Part shown: positions 5,355 to 6,828 of the stretch, one piece after another
Layout of the letters: each line of letters starts with the position of its first letter
Position numbering within the stretch: the stretch's first letter is position 1
Assembly: GCA_001799475.1 (NCBI GenBank)
Contig: MGTN01000037.1
Location: forward strand, 7,615-14,442
Source: Desulfovibrionales bacterium GWA2_65_9
GTDB taxonomy: Bacteria; Desulfobacterota; Desulfovibrionia; Desulfovibrionales; Desulfovibrionaceae
Direction of reading: 5' to 3'
Length of the DNA: 6,828 nt
Made by a program: the position numbers and the translations under genes
Notes under the pieces: model-generated
The model's input: the letters and a program-made list of their open reading frames with translations, nothing else
Database searches by the model: none
Told to the model about the DNA's origin: nothing

Positions 5355-6828
5355 CTAGAAGGTCTGGCCCATGTTGAACTCCACCTTGTTCCTGCTGCTG
5401 TCGTAAAGTTCGTCCAACCCATGCCCGAACTCAAGCTTCAGCGGCCCCATGGGCGAGAACCACTGGAGGCCAACCCCCACGCTCTTGTACAGGCCAAGAG
5501 GCGGCGACGCAAGTTGACCGCGCGTGGGTTTGCTGAACCACATCTCGCCCTCTTTCCAGGCATTGCCCGCGTCGAAGAACACGGAACTGATGATGCCCAT
5601 CTTTTTGCTCAAGGGGTAGAGCAATTCCAAATTGCCGAAGAACGTCTTGTCACCGCCGACGGGCGCACCCGTCGCGTCATCCAGGGGCGAGATCTTGCGT
5701 TGCGTGTAGCCGCGCACGCTGCCCATGCCGCCCAGATAGAAACGTTCACCCAGGGGGATAGTGCTGCTGCCCCAGTTTTGGCCAATCCAGCTGGCCGCAC
5801 CGTGGGACTTGAGCACAAAGTCGCCGATGAGGCTGTTGAACATGCTGAAGTCATAGCCGAGCTTGATGAAGTTGTCGTTGCCGCCCAGGATGGCGCCACC
5901 GTTGGTGAAGCTGACGGTGTTCACCGTGCCCTCGGTGGGCAGGGTCATGCCCCCGCCATTGGTGGTGTTGCGCGACACCGAGACCGAGCCCACGCTGGCG
6001 ATGTGCGAGCCCTCGGCGTCGAGGATCGCCTGGGCGGAGGTGGCCGCCACATCGTAAATGGTGTAGCGGTCCAGCCGATAATTCCACAGCAGGCTGGTGT
6101 ACTCGCCGATGGGGTACACGAAGTTGAGCGTAGAGCCGATGGTGTTGCGCTGGTAGTCGGTGAGGTTTTCGTCCTTGCTGTATGCCTGGACGCCCACGCC
6201 AAGCTTGCTGTCATCCCAGCGCGGGTTGAAGGCGCTCAAGGTGTAGCTCGTCCTCTTCTTGCTCCACTGCCCCGCAAGACTGGCGCCCCAGCCCTTGCCG
6301 AACATGTTCTGCTCGTCCAGGGTGCCCGCGAAGTAGACGCCCTCGTAGGTGGAGAAGCCGATGCCGCCGCCGATCTTGCCGGTGTCCTTGTCCTTGACCT
6401 TGATCTTCAGGTCCATCTCTTCCGGGTTGCCCGTGGGCACCGGCTCAATATCCACGGCAGAGAAGTAGCCGATCTTGTCCAGACGCTCGGTGGAACGCTT
6501 GAGCTTTTCACCATTGAACAGGGCGCCGTCAGCCAGGCGCATCTCGCGCAGGATGACGTTGTCGCGGGTCTTGGTGTTGCCCTCGACGAGCACCCGGCGG
6601 ATGTGCACCTTCTGCAGCTTGCGCATGACATAGATCACATCCACGGTCTTCTCTTCCGGGTGGTCGTTCATGCGCACATTGGCCTCGGCGTAGGCGTAGC
6701 CAAAGTTGTTGTAGTATTCAGTCAAGATTTTCAGGTCCTCGCGCACCAGGGAGCGGTCGAGGTAGTCTTTCTTGTCTGCGGCCACACGCACCTTGGTCTT
6801 TTCCAGGAGCTTGTCCGCATCGGCGATG
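5355..6828 (-). CDS. bamA: BamA, outer-membrane protein assembly factor (C-terminal part, cut by window edge)
   Basis: BamA is the Omp85-family core of the BAM complex, which folds beta-barrel proteins into the outer membrane. The frame is open from the right edge to the TAG at 5357-5355, giving about 490 visible residues. The signal peptide and first POTRA domains lie outside the window. The visible part starts in a POTRA domain (probably POTRA4). POTRA5 follows at about visible residues 73-149 (KVHIRRVLVEGNTKTRD, then LDKIGYFSAVDIEP). The rest is a 16-strand barrel, beginning around GKIGGGIGFSTYEG. The family's loop-6 motif appears as GGMGSVRGY (VRGY at 5717-5706), with Tyr where VRGF is usual. 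FFDAGNAW and SPMGPLKLEFG are typical late-barrel segments. The protein ends VEFNMGQTF, with the C-terminal aromatic residue expected of an outer-membrane barrel. The GTG at 6791 is an internal codon, not the start, because the frame continues upstream. Family assignment is very secure. Confidence 0.97.
   Translation of the reverse strand, partial: IADADKLLEKTKVRVAADKKDYLDRSLVREDLKILTEYYNNFGYAYAEANVRMNDHPEEKTVDVIYVMRKLQKVHIRRVLVEGNTKTRDNVILREMRLADGALFNGEKLKRSTERLDKIGYFSAVDIEPVPTGNPEEMDLKIKVKDKDTGKIGGGIGFSTYEGVYFAGTLDEQNMFGKGWGASLAGQWSKKRTSYTLSAFNPRWDDSKLGVGVQAYSKDENLTDYQRNTIGSTLNFVYPIGEYTSLLWNYRLDRYTIYDVAATSAQAILDAEGSHIASVGSVSVSRNTTNGGGMTLPTEGTVNTVSFTNGGAILGGNDNFIKLGYDFSMFNSLIGDFVLKSHGAASWIGQNWGSSTIPLGERFYLGGMGSVRGYTQRKISPLDDATGAPVGGDKTFFGNLELLYPLSKKMGIISSVFFDAGNAWKEGEMWFSKPTRGQLASPPLGLYKSVGVGLQWFSPMGPLKLEFGHGLDELYDSSRNKVEFNMGQTF

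Overview
The window is a stretch of a Gram-negative chromosome read entirely on the minus strand. It holds seven tightly packed genes for building the outer membrane. In transcription order these are bamA (3' part only, cut by the right edge), a skp/ompH periplasmic chaperone gene, lpxD, fabZ, lpxA, lpxI, and the 5' part of an AsmA-family gene (cut by the left edge). The DNA is GC-rich, with strong G/C preference at third codon positions. This opens long but spurious reading frames on the opposite strand. The use of LpxI rather than LpxH, the high GC and the protein sequences suggest a deltaproteobacterium of the Desulfovibrio type. An LpxI-using alphaproteobacterium is a less likely alternative. 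The taxonomy is an inference by eye, not a search result.

Layout from right to left: bamA (6828-5355) ends in the usual C-terminal phenylalanine. After 59 bp comes skp (5295-4759) with a strong ribosome binding site. lpxD (4744-3710) follows after 14 bp. fabZ (3717-3235) overlaps lpxD by 8 bp, and lpxA (3235-2426) begins with GTG and overlaps fabZ by 1 bp. A 119-bp gap (2425-2307) contains a 14-bp tandem repeat that begins inside the end of lpxA. lpxI (2306-1428) ends in a small coding repeat. A 139-bp gap (1427-1289) with a possible weak promoter precedes the AsmA-like gene (1288 to beyond position 1). No gene-free stretch exceeds 139 bp.

The genes form one biosynthetic theme. LpxA, LpxD and LpxI carry out the first, third and fourth committed steps of lipid A synthesis (LpxC, the second step, is not in the window). 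FabZ works in the same hydroxyacyl-ACP pool that feeds LpxA and LpxD. BamA inserts outer-membrane proteins and Skp escorts them through the periplasm. The AsmA-like protein belongs to a family linked to envelope lipid homeostasis.

I found no novel defence, mobile or regulatory system. The points worth a second look are small: two independent short tandem repeats at the 3' ends of lpxA and lpxI, a substituted active-site-region histidine in LpxA, and an AsmA-like gene directly after lpxI, where lpxB might have been expected.
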